From Streptomyces sp. 2131.1 (GTDB lineage: Bacteria > Actinomycetota > Actinomycetes > Streptomycetales > Streptomycetaceae), in NCBI RefSeq assembly GCF_900105515.1, contig NZ_FNSY01000001.1, forward strand, positions 6,498,001 through 6,562,000: DNA of 64,000 nucleotides, read 5' to 3'. Below the pieces are notes generated by a model. The model ran no database searches. It was not told the origin of the DNA and saw only the letters and a program-made list of their open reading frames with translations. Below are positions 1 through 7,969 of the stretch, piece after piece. The position numbers and the translations under genes are program-made. How positions within the stretch are numbered: position 1 is the stretch's first letter; each line of letters begins with the position of its first letter.

Positions 1-758
1 CCCAGCCAGATCCGGCCCCCCGAGCGGCGCACCGCGCGGGCCAGCGACACGTCGTCGATCACCGCCTGCCGGATCGACTCCGGTACCCCCGCCCGCACCG
101 CCGCATCCGCCCGCAGCAGCACACAGCCCCCCGCGGCGGCGGCGGTCCGGCCGCCCTTCCGGTTGATCCACCGGAACGGGTAGAGCTGCGAGAAGAAGTA
201 GACGAACGCCGGCACGACGAGCCGCTCCCAGACGCTCGCCACCCGCAGCCGCGCCATCTGCGAGACCAGCTCGAAGCCGCCCGACTCCGCCGCCGCCACC
301 AGCTCCCGCAGGCTGTCCGGCTCGTGCGCGATGTCGGCGTCCGTGAGCAGCAGATACTCCGGCTCACGGGTACGGGCCAGCGCCATCCCGTGCCGTACGG
401 CCCAGAGCTTGCCCGTCCAGCCGGGCTCGGGCTCACCGGGCGAGACCACCGTCACCGGCAGGCCCCCGTACCGCACGGACAGGGCACGGGCGACGTCCCC
501 CGTGCCGTCCTTGCTGCAGTCGTCGACCAGGAAGATCTCGGCGGCCCCCGGATAGTCCTGCGCCAGCAGCGACGGCAGGCTGACCGGCAGCATCTCCGCC
601 TCGTCGCGCGCCGGCACGACCACCGCGACCGAGGGCCAGACGTCCGGGTCCGCGCGGCTCGGCAGCCGCTGGTCGGTGCGCCAGAAGAAGCCCTGGCCCA
701 CCAGCAGCCAGACCCATGCGACAAGCGAACCCACGGCGATCCAGGCAACGGCGCTCAT
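1..758 (-). CDS. hpnB: Hopene-associated glycosyltransferase family 2 (HpnB-like), partial
   Basis: The C-terminus runs off the left edge and about 252 codons are visible. The ATG at 758 gives an N-terminal hydrophobic segment (AVAWIAVGSLVAWVWLLVG) and then a GT-A nucleotide-sugar domain. It has VVPARDEAEMLPVSLPSLL, the VDDCSKDGT stretch, and the metal/donor motif LLTDADIAHEPDSL. The later blocks FVYFFSQLYPFRWIN, RTAAAAGGCVLLRADA and VIDDVSLARAV are typical of the glycosyltransferases that accompany hopanoid genes. The expected role is sugar transfer to a hopanoid or other polyprenyl lipid at the inner face of the membrane. No hopanoid genes are visible inside the window, so the pathway link rests on family resemblance. 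The next gene is divergent, with 58 bp between the two starts. Confidence 0.8.
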   Translation of the reverse strand, partial: MSAVAWIAVGSLVAWVWLLVGQGFFWRTDQRLPSRADPDVWPSVAVVVPARDEAEMLPVSLPSLLAQDYPGAAEIFLVDDCSKDGTGDVARALSVRYGGLPVTVVSPGEPEPGWTGKLWAVRHGMALARTREPEYLLLTDADIAHEPDSLRELVAAAESGGFELVSQMARLRVASVWERLVVPAFVYFFSQLYPFRWINRKGGRTAAAAGGCVLLRADAAVRAGVPESIRQAVIDDVSLARAVRRSGGRIWL

Positions 759-816
759 TGGCGGAAGTCTGCACCACTGAGCGGGGACCGCAAGGGTGGT
801 CGACTATGGTGACCGG

Positions 817-1599
817 GTGAAGATCGCGCTCATGGACTCCGGAATCGGACTGCTCGCCGCCGCCGCCGCAGTACGCCGGCTGAGGCCGGACGCCGATCTG
901 GTGCTCTCCTCCGACCCCGACAACATGCCCTGGGGCCGCGCCCCCGAAGGTGTGAAGGCCCACGCGCTCGCGGTTGCCCGGGCCGCCGCCGAGCACCGGC
1001 CCGACGCGCTGATCGTCGCCTGCAACACCGCCTCCGTGCACGCGCTGGAGCTGCTGCGCGCCGAGCTGGAGCCCGGTCTGCCCGTCATCGGCACCGTCCC
1101 GGCGATCAAGCCCGCCGCCGCGGCCGGCGGCTCCGTCGCGATCTGGGCCACCCCGGCCACCACCGGCAGCCCCTACCAGCGCGGGCTGATCAGCGACTTC
1201 GCCGGGTCCGCCGCCGTCACCGAGGTGCCCTGCCCCGGACTCGCCGACGCCGTGCAGTACGCGGACGAGGCCGGCATCGAGAAGGCGATCGCCGCCGCCG
1301 CCGCGCTCACCCCGCCCGACGTACGGGCCGTGGTCCTCGGCTGCACCCACTACGAGCTCGTCGCCGAGCGCATCCGCGCCGCCGTCGGCACTCCCGGCCG
1401 GCCCCCGGTCGCCCTGCACGGATCAGCCGGCGCCGTGGCCGCCCAGGCGCTGCGCCGGATCGGGGCCGAACCCGCTCCGTCGGCCGAACCCTCCTCCTCC
1501 ATCGCGGTCATTCTCAGCGGACGCGCCGCGGAGCTGCCGCAGGCCGCTCTGGCCTACCCGGAAGGGCGTGGACTGGCCGCCGTCGGCTCCGTCCACTGA
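817..1599 (+). CDS. Aspartate/glutamate racemase-family protein
   Basis: A 260-residue protein from a GTG that gives VKIALMDSGIGLLAA. An upstream in-frame GTG at 796 would add seven unlikely residues. Both catalytic cysteines of the Asp/Glu racemase superfamily are in place, in VACNTAS (N-terminal half) and VLGCTHYELV (C-terminal half), and the N-terminus matches the MurI type. The family interconverts L- and D-acidic amino acids without a cofactor, and MurI supplies D-Glu for peptidoglycan. It could be MurI itself or a paralogue. The chromosomal murI of actinomycetes usually sits elsewhere, so I keep the family name. It is transcribed divergently from the glycosyltransferase. Confidence 0.8.
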   Translation: MKIALMDSGIGLLAAAAAVRRLRPDADLVLSSDPDNMPWGRAPEGVKAHALAVARAAAEHRPDALIVACNTASVHALELLRAELEPGLPVIGTVPAIKPAAAAGGSVAIWATPATTGSPYQRGLISDFAGSAAVTEVPCPGLADAVQYADEAGIEKAIAAAAALTPPDVRAVVLGCTHYELVAERIRAAVGTPGRPPVALHGSAGAVAAQALRRIGAEPAPSAEPSSSIAVILSGRAAELPQAALAYPEGRGLAAVGSVH

Positions 1600-1657
1600 C
1601 GTCCCGGCGTCCCCGCCGGAACCCCTCGCGCGCCCGTTCTTCAGTACGCTGCTGGGC

Positions 1658-2221
1658 ATGAGGGAGCACGCCCGAGAGCCGAAGCGCACCGGAACCGGAA
1701 CCCACTCGCAGGTCTGGGTCGGCCGGGCCACCAACCGCACCCAGTGGGTTCTCGCGGCCCTGGGCGCCGCCTGCCTGGCCCTGGGCATCCAGCTCGCGGT
1801 CAGCTCCAACTGGACCTCCGGCATCGCCCCGCTGCTGATGTCGGTGATCGGCTGCGTGGCCGCAGGCCTGCTCATGCTGTTCGGCACCCTCGCCTTCGTG
1901 AACGTTGCCGTCCGCGTCGACGGCGACGCCCTGGAGGTGCGCTGCGGCCACATGGGACTGCCGCGCCGCCGCATCCTGCTCACCCATGTCGTGGCCGCCG
2001 AGTTCGCGCCCCAGGTGACCCCCCGGCAATGGGGCGGCTGGGGCTACCGCTGGCGCCCCGAGAAGGGCACGGCCGTGGTCGTGCGCCGGGGCGAGGGGCT
2101 GGTGCTGCGGCTCGGCGACGGACGCACCTTCACCATCACGGTGGACGACGCCGAGGCCGGCGTACGGTTCATCCGCGCCCGCCTGCATCTGCCGTCCTCG
2201 GGCTTCCCGGCCGGGGCCTGA
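1658..2221 (+). CDS. Small membrane protein with two TM helices and a PH-like tail
   Basis: A 187-residue protein from the ATG at 1658 (MREHAREPKRTG). Two hydrophobic segments lie at about residues 32-50 (WVLAALGAACLALGIQLAV) and 58-80 (APLLMSVIGCVAAGLLMLFG). They are followed by a soluble domain rich in beta strands (VAVRVDGDALEVRCGHMGLPRRRI ... GLVLRLGDGRTFTITVDDAE). This layout resembles actinobacterial membrane proteins with a bacterial PH-like domain of the DUF3093 kind. No catalytic motif is visible and the function is unknown. Its last 53 bases overlap the 3' end of the convergent O-antigen-ligase-like gene. Confidence 0.7.
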   Translation: MREHAREPKRTGTGTHSQVWVGRATNRTQWVLAALGAACLALGIQLAVSSNWTSGIAPLLMSVIGCVAAGLLMLFGTLAFVNVAVRVDGDALEVRCGHMGLPRRRILLTHVVAAEFAPQVTPRQWGGWGYRWRPEKGTAVVVRRGEGLVLRLGDGRTFTITVDDAEAGVRFIRARLHLPSSGFPAGA

Positions 2222-3431
2222 CGCTCTCCCGCGCGCCCGGATCCCGAGGCGCGCCGGCTCCGCAGGACGCGCCGGTTCCGCAGGACGTGCCGGTTCCGCA
2301 GGACGTGCCCGCCCCGCATCGCCCGTCCTGCCCGCTCTTCCCGTGGGGTCCACCGGGCCCGCCCGGCACGCCCACGCCGATCGGCCGCCGCGCCGACGCC
2401 AGGCCCGCCAGCAGCCCCGCGCCCGCCGTCACCGGCGTGAAGCTCAGCGCGTTGCCCACGCTCGCCAGCGCCGCCAGGGCCGTGAGCGTCGCGCCCGCCG
2501 TCAGGACCACCGCCGTGGAGCGTGGCGAGCGCCACAGCGCGTACAGCAGCCAGCCGAACGCGGCGCCCAGCAGCACCACCCCCACGCCCCCCTGCTCGGC
2601 GGCCTGCTGCCAGAGCGCCGAGTGCGGCTTCCCGTCCGAACCGAGGCTCTGCTGCGCGGTCGGGCTCAGCTCGTCGAAGCGGCCGGGACCGATTCCGAGC
2701 ACCGGATGCCGCTCCGCCAGCCGTGCGGCGTCCTGCCACAGATCGACCCGGTTCCGCGTGAGCTGACCCTCCAGGGAGACCGTGAGTCCTTCGGGCAGCG
2801 CATCCTCGGCCACCGCCCACGAGGTCCCGACGATCAGCCCGGCCACCAGTGCCAGGCCGGTGAGCCCCAGCAGACGGCGCCGCGTCCTGGTGGCGGCCAG
2901 CGAGCACACCAGCACCCCGAGGGCCGCGGCGAACCCCGCCACCGAGCCCAGCGCGAGCGAGGCGCCCGCCGTCCCGAGTGCCAGCAGCCGCAGGACCGTG
3001 CGCCACGGCCCTCTCCCGGCGGCCGCCGCCGCGCAGCAGGCGGCACCGGCGGCGAGCACCAGCAGCGCGGCGGCGGCACCGGTCTGCCCGGGCGCCAGGT
3101 CCGCCGCAGCCGTCGCCCCCGGCATCCCGTGCCGCCAGGCGAGGGCCAGCAGCAGCGCCACCAGAGCGACGCCCCCCGCGGTGGCCACCGGCAGCAGCGT
3201 GCCGCAGATGCGCCCGCAGGCGAAGCCCGCCGCGACGGCCAGCAGCGCCAGCAGCACCCCCTCGGGCCGGGTCTCCCGGCCCGCCGCGCTGATCAGCGAC
3301 CAGACCACGCAGGCGGCGAGGATCAGGGCACCGGCGGCATCCGAAGCGGAATGGTCCCCCGGCGTCTCCGCGAAGTCGCGCCCGGTTCCGGCCGTCCGGC
3401 CATCGGGCCCCCGCCGCACTGATTCAGCCAT
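2169..3431 (-). CDS. O-antigen ligase-like (Wzy_C family) polytopic membrane protein
   Basis: About 420 residues from the ATG at 3431 (MAESVRRGPD). There are ten or so hydrophobic segments. A central extracytoplasmic loop carries the Wzy_C signature RNRVDLWQDAARLAERHPVLGIGPGRF, followed by HSALWQQAAEQGGVGVVLLGAAFGWLLYALW. Family members (WaaL, Wzy and related) transfer or polymerise undecaprenyl-linked glycans at the outer face of the membrane. In Gram-positives they sit in exopolysaccharide or glycoconjugate loci. The C-terminal ~70 residues are low-complexity and include a Gly-Thr-Ser-Cys repeat encoded by 18-bp tandem repeats. The tail also overlaps the convergent neighbour by 53 bp. Confidence 0.75.
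   Translation of the reverse strand: MAESVRRGPDGRTAGTGRDFAETPGDHSASDAAGALILAACVVWSLISAAGRETRPEGVLLALLAVAAGFACGRICGTLLPVATAGGVALVALLLALAWRHGMPGATAAADLAPGQTGAAAALLVLAAGAACCAAAAAGRGPWRTVLRLLALGTAGASLALGSVAGFAAALGVLVCSLAATRTRRRLLGLTGLALVAGLIVGTSWAVAEDALPEGLTVSLEGQLTRNRVDLWQDAARLAERHPVLGIGPGRFDELSPTAQQSLGSDGKPHSALWQQAAEQGGVGVVLLGAAFGWLLYALWRSPRSTAVVLTAGATLTALAALASVGNALSFTPVTAGAGLLAGLASARRPIGVGVPGGPGGPHGKSGQDGRCGAGTSCGTGTSCGTGASCGAGAPRDPGARESVRPRPGSPRTADAGGRG
2256..2309. repeat. 18-bp tandem repeat, three units
   Basis: Three 18-bp units (GGYTCCGCAGGACGYGCC) lie end to end inside the 3' part of the O-antigen-ligase-like gene. Units two and three are identical and unit one differs at two bases. On the coding strand each unit adds six residues rich in Gly, Thr, Ser and Cys, so copy-number changes would keep the frame. 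The repeat lies in the low-complexity tail outside the Wzy_C core. Confidence 0.85.
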
Positions 3432-3625
3432 CACGTCCGTCTCCCGGCCTGTGACCGTCCCGTACGCCAGGGCCGGAGCCGGCCCGCCGGCGGGGGACTG
3501 GCGCACAGGTTAGCGGCCACGCCGGGCATATGGGCGGAAGATGCGGAGAAATGATGTGGTGGTCGGGATTCCGCCATCAGGACGGGGCTCCCCGGCCCAC
3601 AGCCGGCCACCGTAGACTCCGCCGG

Positions 3626-5221
3626 GTGAGCACCACCATCGCCCAGGTCGGCGAACCGCAGAGCCCCGCCCCCGCTCCCCGGACACGCGGCTTGCCGAAG
3701 CGCCTTGTACGGCCCGGGGCCGCCGTCCTTTCCGGGGTGATGCTGTATCTCAGCTTCCCGCCCCGGCCCCTGTGGTGGCTGGTTCTGCCCGGGTTCGCCC
3801 TGCTCGGCTGGGTGCTGTTCGAGCGCCGGGCACGCGCCGCCTTCGGGCTCGGACTGCTCGCGGGGCTCGGCTTCATGCTGCCCCTGCTGCACTGGACCGG
3901 CGAGGAGGTCGGCCCGGTCCCGTGGCTGGCCCTCGCCGCCGCCGAGGCGCTGTTCATCGCGGTCGGCTGCGTCGGCATCTCCGCCGTCTCCCGGCTCCCC
4001 GGCGGACCGCTGTGGGCGGCCGCGGTCTGGACGCTGGACGAGGCGGTCCGCGCGCGGGTGCCGTTCGGCGGCTTCCCCTGGGGCAAGATCGCCTTCGGCC
4101 AGGCGGACAGCTTCTTCCTGCCGCTCGCCGCGCTCGGCGGCACCCCGCTGCTCTCCTTCGCCGTGGTGCTCTGCGGCTTCGGTCTCTTCGAGGCGGTGCG
4201 CCGCTTCGCCCGCCACCGGACCACCGGCGAACTGCGTATCGCGGCGACCACCGTGGCGGCGGCGACCGTCCTCGTGCCGGTGGCGGCGGCCTTCGCGTCG
4301 CTGCCGCTCGTGGACGACTCCGCCGAGGACGGCACCGCGACCGTCGCCGCGATCCAGGGCAACGTGCCCCGCCTCGGCCTCGACTTCAACGCCCAGCGCC
4401 GCGCGGTCCTGGACAACCACGCCAAGCGTACGGAGCAGCTCGCCCGGGACGTGAAGGCCGGCAAGGTCCCGCAGCCGGACCTCGTCCTGTGGCCGGAGAA
4501 CTCCTCCGACCTCGACCCGTACCGCAACCCGGACGCGCGGATCGTCATCGACGACGCCGTCAAGGCCATCAAGGCCCCGACCGTCATCGGCGCGGTCGTC
4601 GAGCCCGACACGGGTCCCCTGCGCAATACCCTCATCCAGTGGGACCCGGACAAGGGCCCGGTCGCCACGTACGACAAGCGCCACATCCAGCCGTTCGGCG
4701 AGTACATGCCGATGCGCTCCTTCGTACGCATCTTCAGCTCGGACGTCGACCGTGTGCAGCGCGACTTCGGCCCCGGCAAGAAGGTGGGCGTCTTCGACCT
4801 CGCGGGCACCTACACCGGGCTCGTCACCTGCTACGAGGCCGCGTTCGACGACGCCGTGCGCGACACGGTGGAGCACGGCGCCCAGCTGATCGCCGTACCC
4901 AGCAACAACGCCACCTTCGGCCGCAGCGAGATGACCTACCAGCAGCTCGCGATGTCCCGGGTGCGCGCGGTCGAGCACAGCCGGTCCGTCGTCGTCCCCG
5001 TCACCAGCGGGGTCAGCGCGGTGATCCGCCCGGACGGCACGGTGGCGCAGAAGACGAAGATGTTCACCCCGGACGCCCTGGTCGACGAGGTGCCGCTGCG
5101 CTCGTCACTGACCCCGGCGACCCGGATGGGACCGCTGCCCGAGGGCATCCTGATCCTGCTCGCGCTCGGCGCGCTCGGCTGGGCGGGCGCGTCGGCGGTG
5201 CGGGCACGGCGGGTCCGCTGA
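3626..5221 (+). CDS. lnt: Apolipoprotein N-acyltransferase
   Basis: A 531-residue protein from the GTG at 3626 (VSTTIAQVGEPQ). The N-terminal half has several TM segments, beginning VMLYLSFPPRPLWWLVLPGF. The C-terminal half is a carbon-nitrogen hydrolase domain with the catalytic triad in context: Glu in DLVLWPENSSD, Lys in YDKRHIQPFGEYMP and the nucleophile Cys in GLVTCYEAAFDD. A last TM follows near the C-terminus. Lnt N-acylates the lipid-modified cysteine of lipoproteins using phospholipid as donor, at the outer face of the cytoplasmic membrane. Streptomyces often carry more than one lnt gene and I cannot tell which one this is. The NUDIX gene starts 29 bp downstream. Confidence 0.9.
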   Translation: MSTTIAQVGEPQSPAPAPRTRGLPKRLVRPGAAVLSGVMLYLSFPPRPLWWLVLPGFALLGWVLFERRARAAFGLGLLAGLGFMLPLLHWTGEEVGPVPWLALAAAEALFIAVGCVGISAVSRLPGGPLWAAAVWTLDEAVRARVPFGGFPWGKIAFGQADSFFLPLAALGGTPLLSFAVVLCGFGLFEAVRRFARHRTTGELRIAATTVAAATVLVPVAAAFASLPLVDDSAEDGTATVAAIQGNVPRLGLDFNAQRRAVLDNHAKRTEQLARDVKAGKVPQPDLVLWPENSSDLDPYRNPDARIVIDDAVKAIKAPTVIGAVVEPDTGPLRNTLIQWDPDKGPVATYDKRHIQPFGEYMPMRSFVRIFSSDVDRVQRDFGPGKKVGVFDLAGTYTGLVTCYEAAFDDAVRDTVEHGAQLIAVPSNNATFGRSEMTYQQLAMSRVRAVEHSRSVVVPVTSGVSAVIRPDGTVAQKTKMFTPDALVDEVPLRSSLTPATRMGPLPEGILILLALGALGWAGASAVRARRVR

Positions 5222-5250
5222 ACCGGATGCGCTCCGCGTAGGGTCGGAGC

Positions 5251-5730
5251 ATGGCAATTCCTGACTTCATCCGCGAGATCCGTGCCACCGCCGGGCAGCA
5301 GCTCCTCCTGCTGCCCGGCGTCACCGCCGTCGTCTTCGACGACGAGGGCAGAGTGCTCCTGGGCCGTCGTGCCGACACCGGCGAGTGGTCCGTGATCGGC
5401 GGCATCTCCGAGCCGGGCGAGCAGCCCGCGCTGACGGCGGAGCGCGAGGTGTACGAGGAGACCGCCGTGCGCTGCGTGGCGGAGCGGGTCGTGCTCACCC
5501 AGGCGCTGCCGCCCGTCCAGTACGACAACGGTGACCGCTGTCAGTTCCTCGACATCACCTTCCGCTGCCGCGCCACCGGCGGCACGGCCCGCGTCAACGA
5601 CGACGAGTCGCTGGAGGTGGGCTGGTTCCACGTCGACGCGCTGCCCGACCTGGCCGAGTTCGCGCTCCTGCGGATCAAGCAGGCGCTGACCGACGGACCC
5701 ACCTGGTTCGAGTCCAGCAGCCTGCAGTAG
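5251..5730 (+). CDS. NUDIX hydrolase
   Basis: A 159-residue protein from the ATG at 5251. The NUDIX box is complete apart from an Ala in place of the last Gly: GGISEPGEQ, then REVYEETAV, carrying the Mg-binding REUxEE core. The strand before it (VVFDDEGRVLLGRRADTGEWSVIGG) is the usual substrate-facing part. The family hydrolyses nucleoside diphosphates linked to another moiety. The sequence resembles the MutT/ADP-ribose-like group common in actinomycetes, but the substrate cannot be read from the motif. It lies 29 bp downstream of lnt on the same strand and may be co-transcribed. A bidirectional hairpin follows. Confidence 0.88.
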   Translation: MAIPDFIREIRATAGQQLLLLPGVTAVVFDDEGRVLLGRRADTGEWSVIGGISEPGEQPALTAEREVYEETAVRCVAERVVLTQALPPVQYDNGDRCQFLDITFRCRATGGTARVNDDESLEVGWFHVDALPDLAEFALLRIKQALTDGPTWFESSSLQ

Positions 5731-5741
5731 GGCGACGCGAG

Positions 5742-5777
5742 GGAGCCGGGCGGTCCGCGTGCGGCCCGCCCGGCTCC
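5742..5777. terminator. Bidirectional hairpin terminator
   Basis: A perfect 12-bp stem (GGAGCCGGGCGG at 5742-5753, CCGCCCGGCTCC at 5766-5777) encloses a 12-nt loop, and CGTCTTTT follows on the plus strand. It lies between the convergent NUDIX and MFS genes, so it can end transcription from both sides. Confidence 0.75.
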
Positions 5778-5793
5778 TCCGTCTTTTCCGGGA

Positions 5794-7173
5794 TCAGACG
5801 CTGTGCGCGGCGTCCCGGGGCGCCTCGGCCGCGATGTCGGACCCGGGTCCGACATCGGCGAGGTTCCGGTGCCGGGTCTCCTTCGCGCAGACCAGGGCCA
5901 GCACCGTGAGCAGCGAGGCGGCGATCACATACAGGGCGATGGGCGTCGAGCTGTCGTAGTCGGCGAGCAGGGCGGTGGCGATGAGCGGCGCCGGCGCGCC
6001 CGCCGCGACGGACGAGAACTGCGCGCCGATCGAGGCACCCGAGTAGCGCATCCGGGTCGCGAAGAGCTCCGAGAAGAACGCCGCCTGCGGCGCGTACATC
6101 GCCCCGTGGAAGAACAGCCCGACCGCGACGGCCAGCAGCAGGTTCCCGAAGCTCCGGGTGTCGATCAGCGCGAAGAACGGGAACATCCACAGCCCCACGC
6201 CGACCGCGCCCACCAGATAGACCGGCTTGCGGCCCACCCGGTCGGAGAGCGCGCCCCACAGCGGGATCACGGCGAAGTGGAAGGCCGACGCGATGAGCAC
6301 GGCGTTGAGCGCCGTCTGCTTGCTCAGGTCGGCGGCGGTCGTCGCGTAGACGAGGATGAACGCGGTGATCACGTAGTAGCTGATGTTCTCCGCCATCCTG
6401 GCGCCCATGGCGACCAGCACGTCGCGCCAGTGGTGCCGCAGCACCGCCACGACCGGCATCTTCTCCGCCGCCCCGGAAGCGGCCTTCCGCTCGCCGGCAC
6501 GGGCCAGGGCCTCCTTGAACAGAGGCGATTCATCGACAGAGAGACGAATCCACAGACCGAGCATCACGAGCACCCCGGACAGCAGGAACGGGATGCGCCA
6601 GCCCCACGACTCGAACGCCGCGTCCGAGGTCAGCGCGGTGAGCGCGGAGAGCACCCCGGTGGCCAGCAACTGCCCGGCCGGCGCACCGGTCTGCGGCCAC
6701 GACGCCCAGAACCCGCGCCGCTCCGCGTCCCCGTGCTCCGACACCAGCAGTACGGCCCCGCCCCACTCACCGCCGAGCGCGAACCCCTGCACCAGCCGCA
6801 GCAGCGTCAGCAGCACGGGCGCGGCCACCCCGACGGTCGCGTGCGTCGGCAGCAGCCCGATCGCGAAGGTCGCCCCGCCCATCATCAGCAGGCTCAGCAC
6901 CAGCAGCTTCTTGCGCCCGAGCCGGTCGCCGTAGTGCCCGAACACCAGCGCCCCGATGGGCCGTGCGGCGAAGCCGACCGCGTAAGTGAGGAAGGACAGC
7001 AGCGTGCCGACGAGCGGTTCGGAGTCCGGGAAGAACAGCTTGTTGAAGACCAGCGCGGCCGCTGACCCGTAAAGGAAGAAGTCGTACCACTCGATCGTCG
7101 TGCCGATGAGGCTGGCGGCGACGATGCGGCGGAGGTTCGACGGTGCTGGTGGGGAGGTTGCTGGGGCGGCCAT
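5794..7173 (-). CDS. MFS transporter, metabolite:H+ symporter (MHS/ProP-type)
   Basis: A 459-residue protein from the ATG at 7173 (MAAPATSPPAPSNLRRIVAA); a GTG three codons earlier is possible. Twelve hydrophobic segments are readable. The opening ASLIGTTIEWYDFFLYGSAA, the loop FGHYGDRLGRKKLLVLSLL, and ALSDRVGRKPVYLVGA in the second half are diagnostic of the MHS subfamily (ProP, ShiA, KgtP, CitA relatives). The family imports organic acids or osmolytes with protons. The substrate is not evident. Its 5' end and promoter region are duplicated about 9.6 kb to the right, see the direct repeats at 7081 and 16692. Confidence 0.88.
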   Translation of the reverse strand: MAAPATSPPAPSNLRRIVAASLIGTTIEWYDFFLYGSAAALVFNKLFFPDSEPLVGTLLSFLTYAVGFAARPIGALVFGHYGDRLGRKKLLVLSLLMMGGATFAIGLLPTHATVGVAAPVLLTLLRLVQGFALGGEWGGAVLLVSEHGDAERRGFWASWPQTGAPAGQLLATGVLSALTALTSDAAFESWGWRIPFLLSGVLVMLGLWIRLSVDESPLFKEALARAGERKAASGAAEKMPVVAVLRHHWRDVLVAMGARMAENISYYVITAFILVYATTAADLSKQTALNAVLIASAFHFAVIPLWGALSDRVGRKPVYLVGAVGVGLWMFPFFALIDTRSFGNLLLAVAVGLFFHGAMYAPQAAFFSELFATRMRYSGASIGAQFSSVAAGAPAPLIATALLADYDSSTPIALYVIAASLLTVLALVCAKETRHRNLADVGPGSDIAAEAPRDAAHSV

Positions 7174-7312
7174 GGGCACCACTTCCGGACGTTTGGCGGG
7201 GACGTTGCTGTGTCGCCATACCGTAGGAAGGACCAGTTCAGGGGCGTATGTGGCCGGACACCATAGTTCGGGTTGCCGGTGTGCGGGCCGTTGCTACGGG
7301 GAGGGGGCGCGA
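7081..7312. repeat. Direct repeat, left copy (MFS promoter and N-terminus)
   Basis: These 232 bp cover the first ~25 codons and the upstream region of the MFS transporter. They match 16692-16921 in the same orientation. The first 48 bases are identical in both copies and the whole block is about 85% identical by eye, ending in GAGGGGGCGCGA in both. The similarity stops abruptly on each side. The two copies bracket the purM/mazG/hisG-like operon. Confidence 0.85.
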
Positions 7313-7365
7313 GCTCGTTCCCGCTTCATGGGGTGGGCGAGAGAGGGCCGTCCGAGTTGCACTGT

Positions 7366-7931
7366 TCAGTATGTTTCGTGAGGGCGGTGCCGGCAGGCCT
7401 GCCCGGCGCCGATCGAGAGGATGATCCACGCGTATGCCTCGGTGGTGACGTAGGCGCAGGCGACGACGATGGTCAAGAACGCACCGGGGACTGCGATTGC
7501 GGCGGTGGCCGTGCACGGGGCTGGGAGTGCAAGGATCGGGAGCTACCCGCCCAGGAACGCGGCGGTGGCGACGATCAGCTGTCTGGTGGCGGTGCCCGAC
7601 CAGGTGCGGTGTCCGTAGATCAGGCCGCCGACGAAGCTGCCGGTGGAGAACGTGGCGGGGATGATGCCCGCGTGCATGTCCTGCTGGTAGTGCTTGGCCA
7701 CGGAGATCACCACGCGGTCATCGCGCCGACAGCGAAGCCGATGCCGGTGAGCGAGACGAACAGCGTTGTAACGGCGGGGGTGGCCAGTCGGCTTACCGGG
7801 GCGGCGTCCTGGTCCTCGGATCGGTGGGGGTGCCAGCGCCGTGATGGGTCGGCCTGGTCGCAGTAAGGTTCTGGGTCGCTGGTTAGGGTGGCCAGGAACA
7901 GCCTGCGTTGAGGAGTGGGCGCCATGGTCAT
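7366..7931 (-). pseudogene. Decayed MFS exporter at the end of the island operon
   Basis: Reading leftward from the ATG at 7931 gives about 50 hydrophilic residues and then MFS-like sequence (LATPAVTTLFVSLTGIGFAV), which hits a stop at 7707. The similarity continues in another frame (HAGIIPATFSTGSFVGGLIY, RTWSGTATRQLIVATAAFLG) up to an in-frame TAG at 7543-7545. It then goes on past that stop as AAIAVPGAFLTIVVACAYV and TTEAYAWIILSIGAGQA, and breaks off near 7390. Only the second half of an MFS fold is recognisable. One frameshift, one internal stop and truncation at both ends make it non-functional. It sits 38 bp behind the phosphodiesterase gene, where an operon-encoded exporter would be expected. 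Confidence 0.7.
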
Positions 7932-7969
7932 GGTGGGGTCTTCGCTGTGGCGGTGGCATTCTGGTACGG

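Noticed and set aside
7238..7516. Minus-strand ORF starting MHGHRRNRSP
   Set aside because: Arg-rich shadow; the meaningful frame through this stretch is the decayed MFS sequence.
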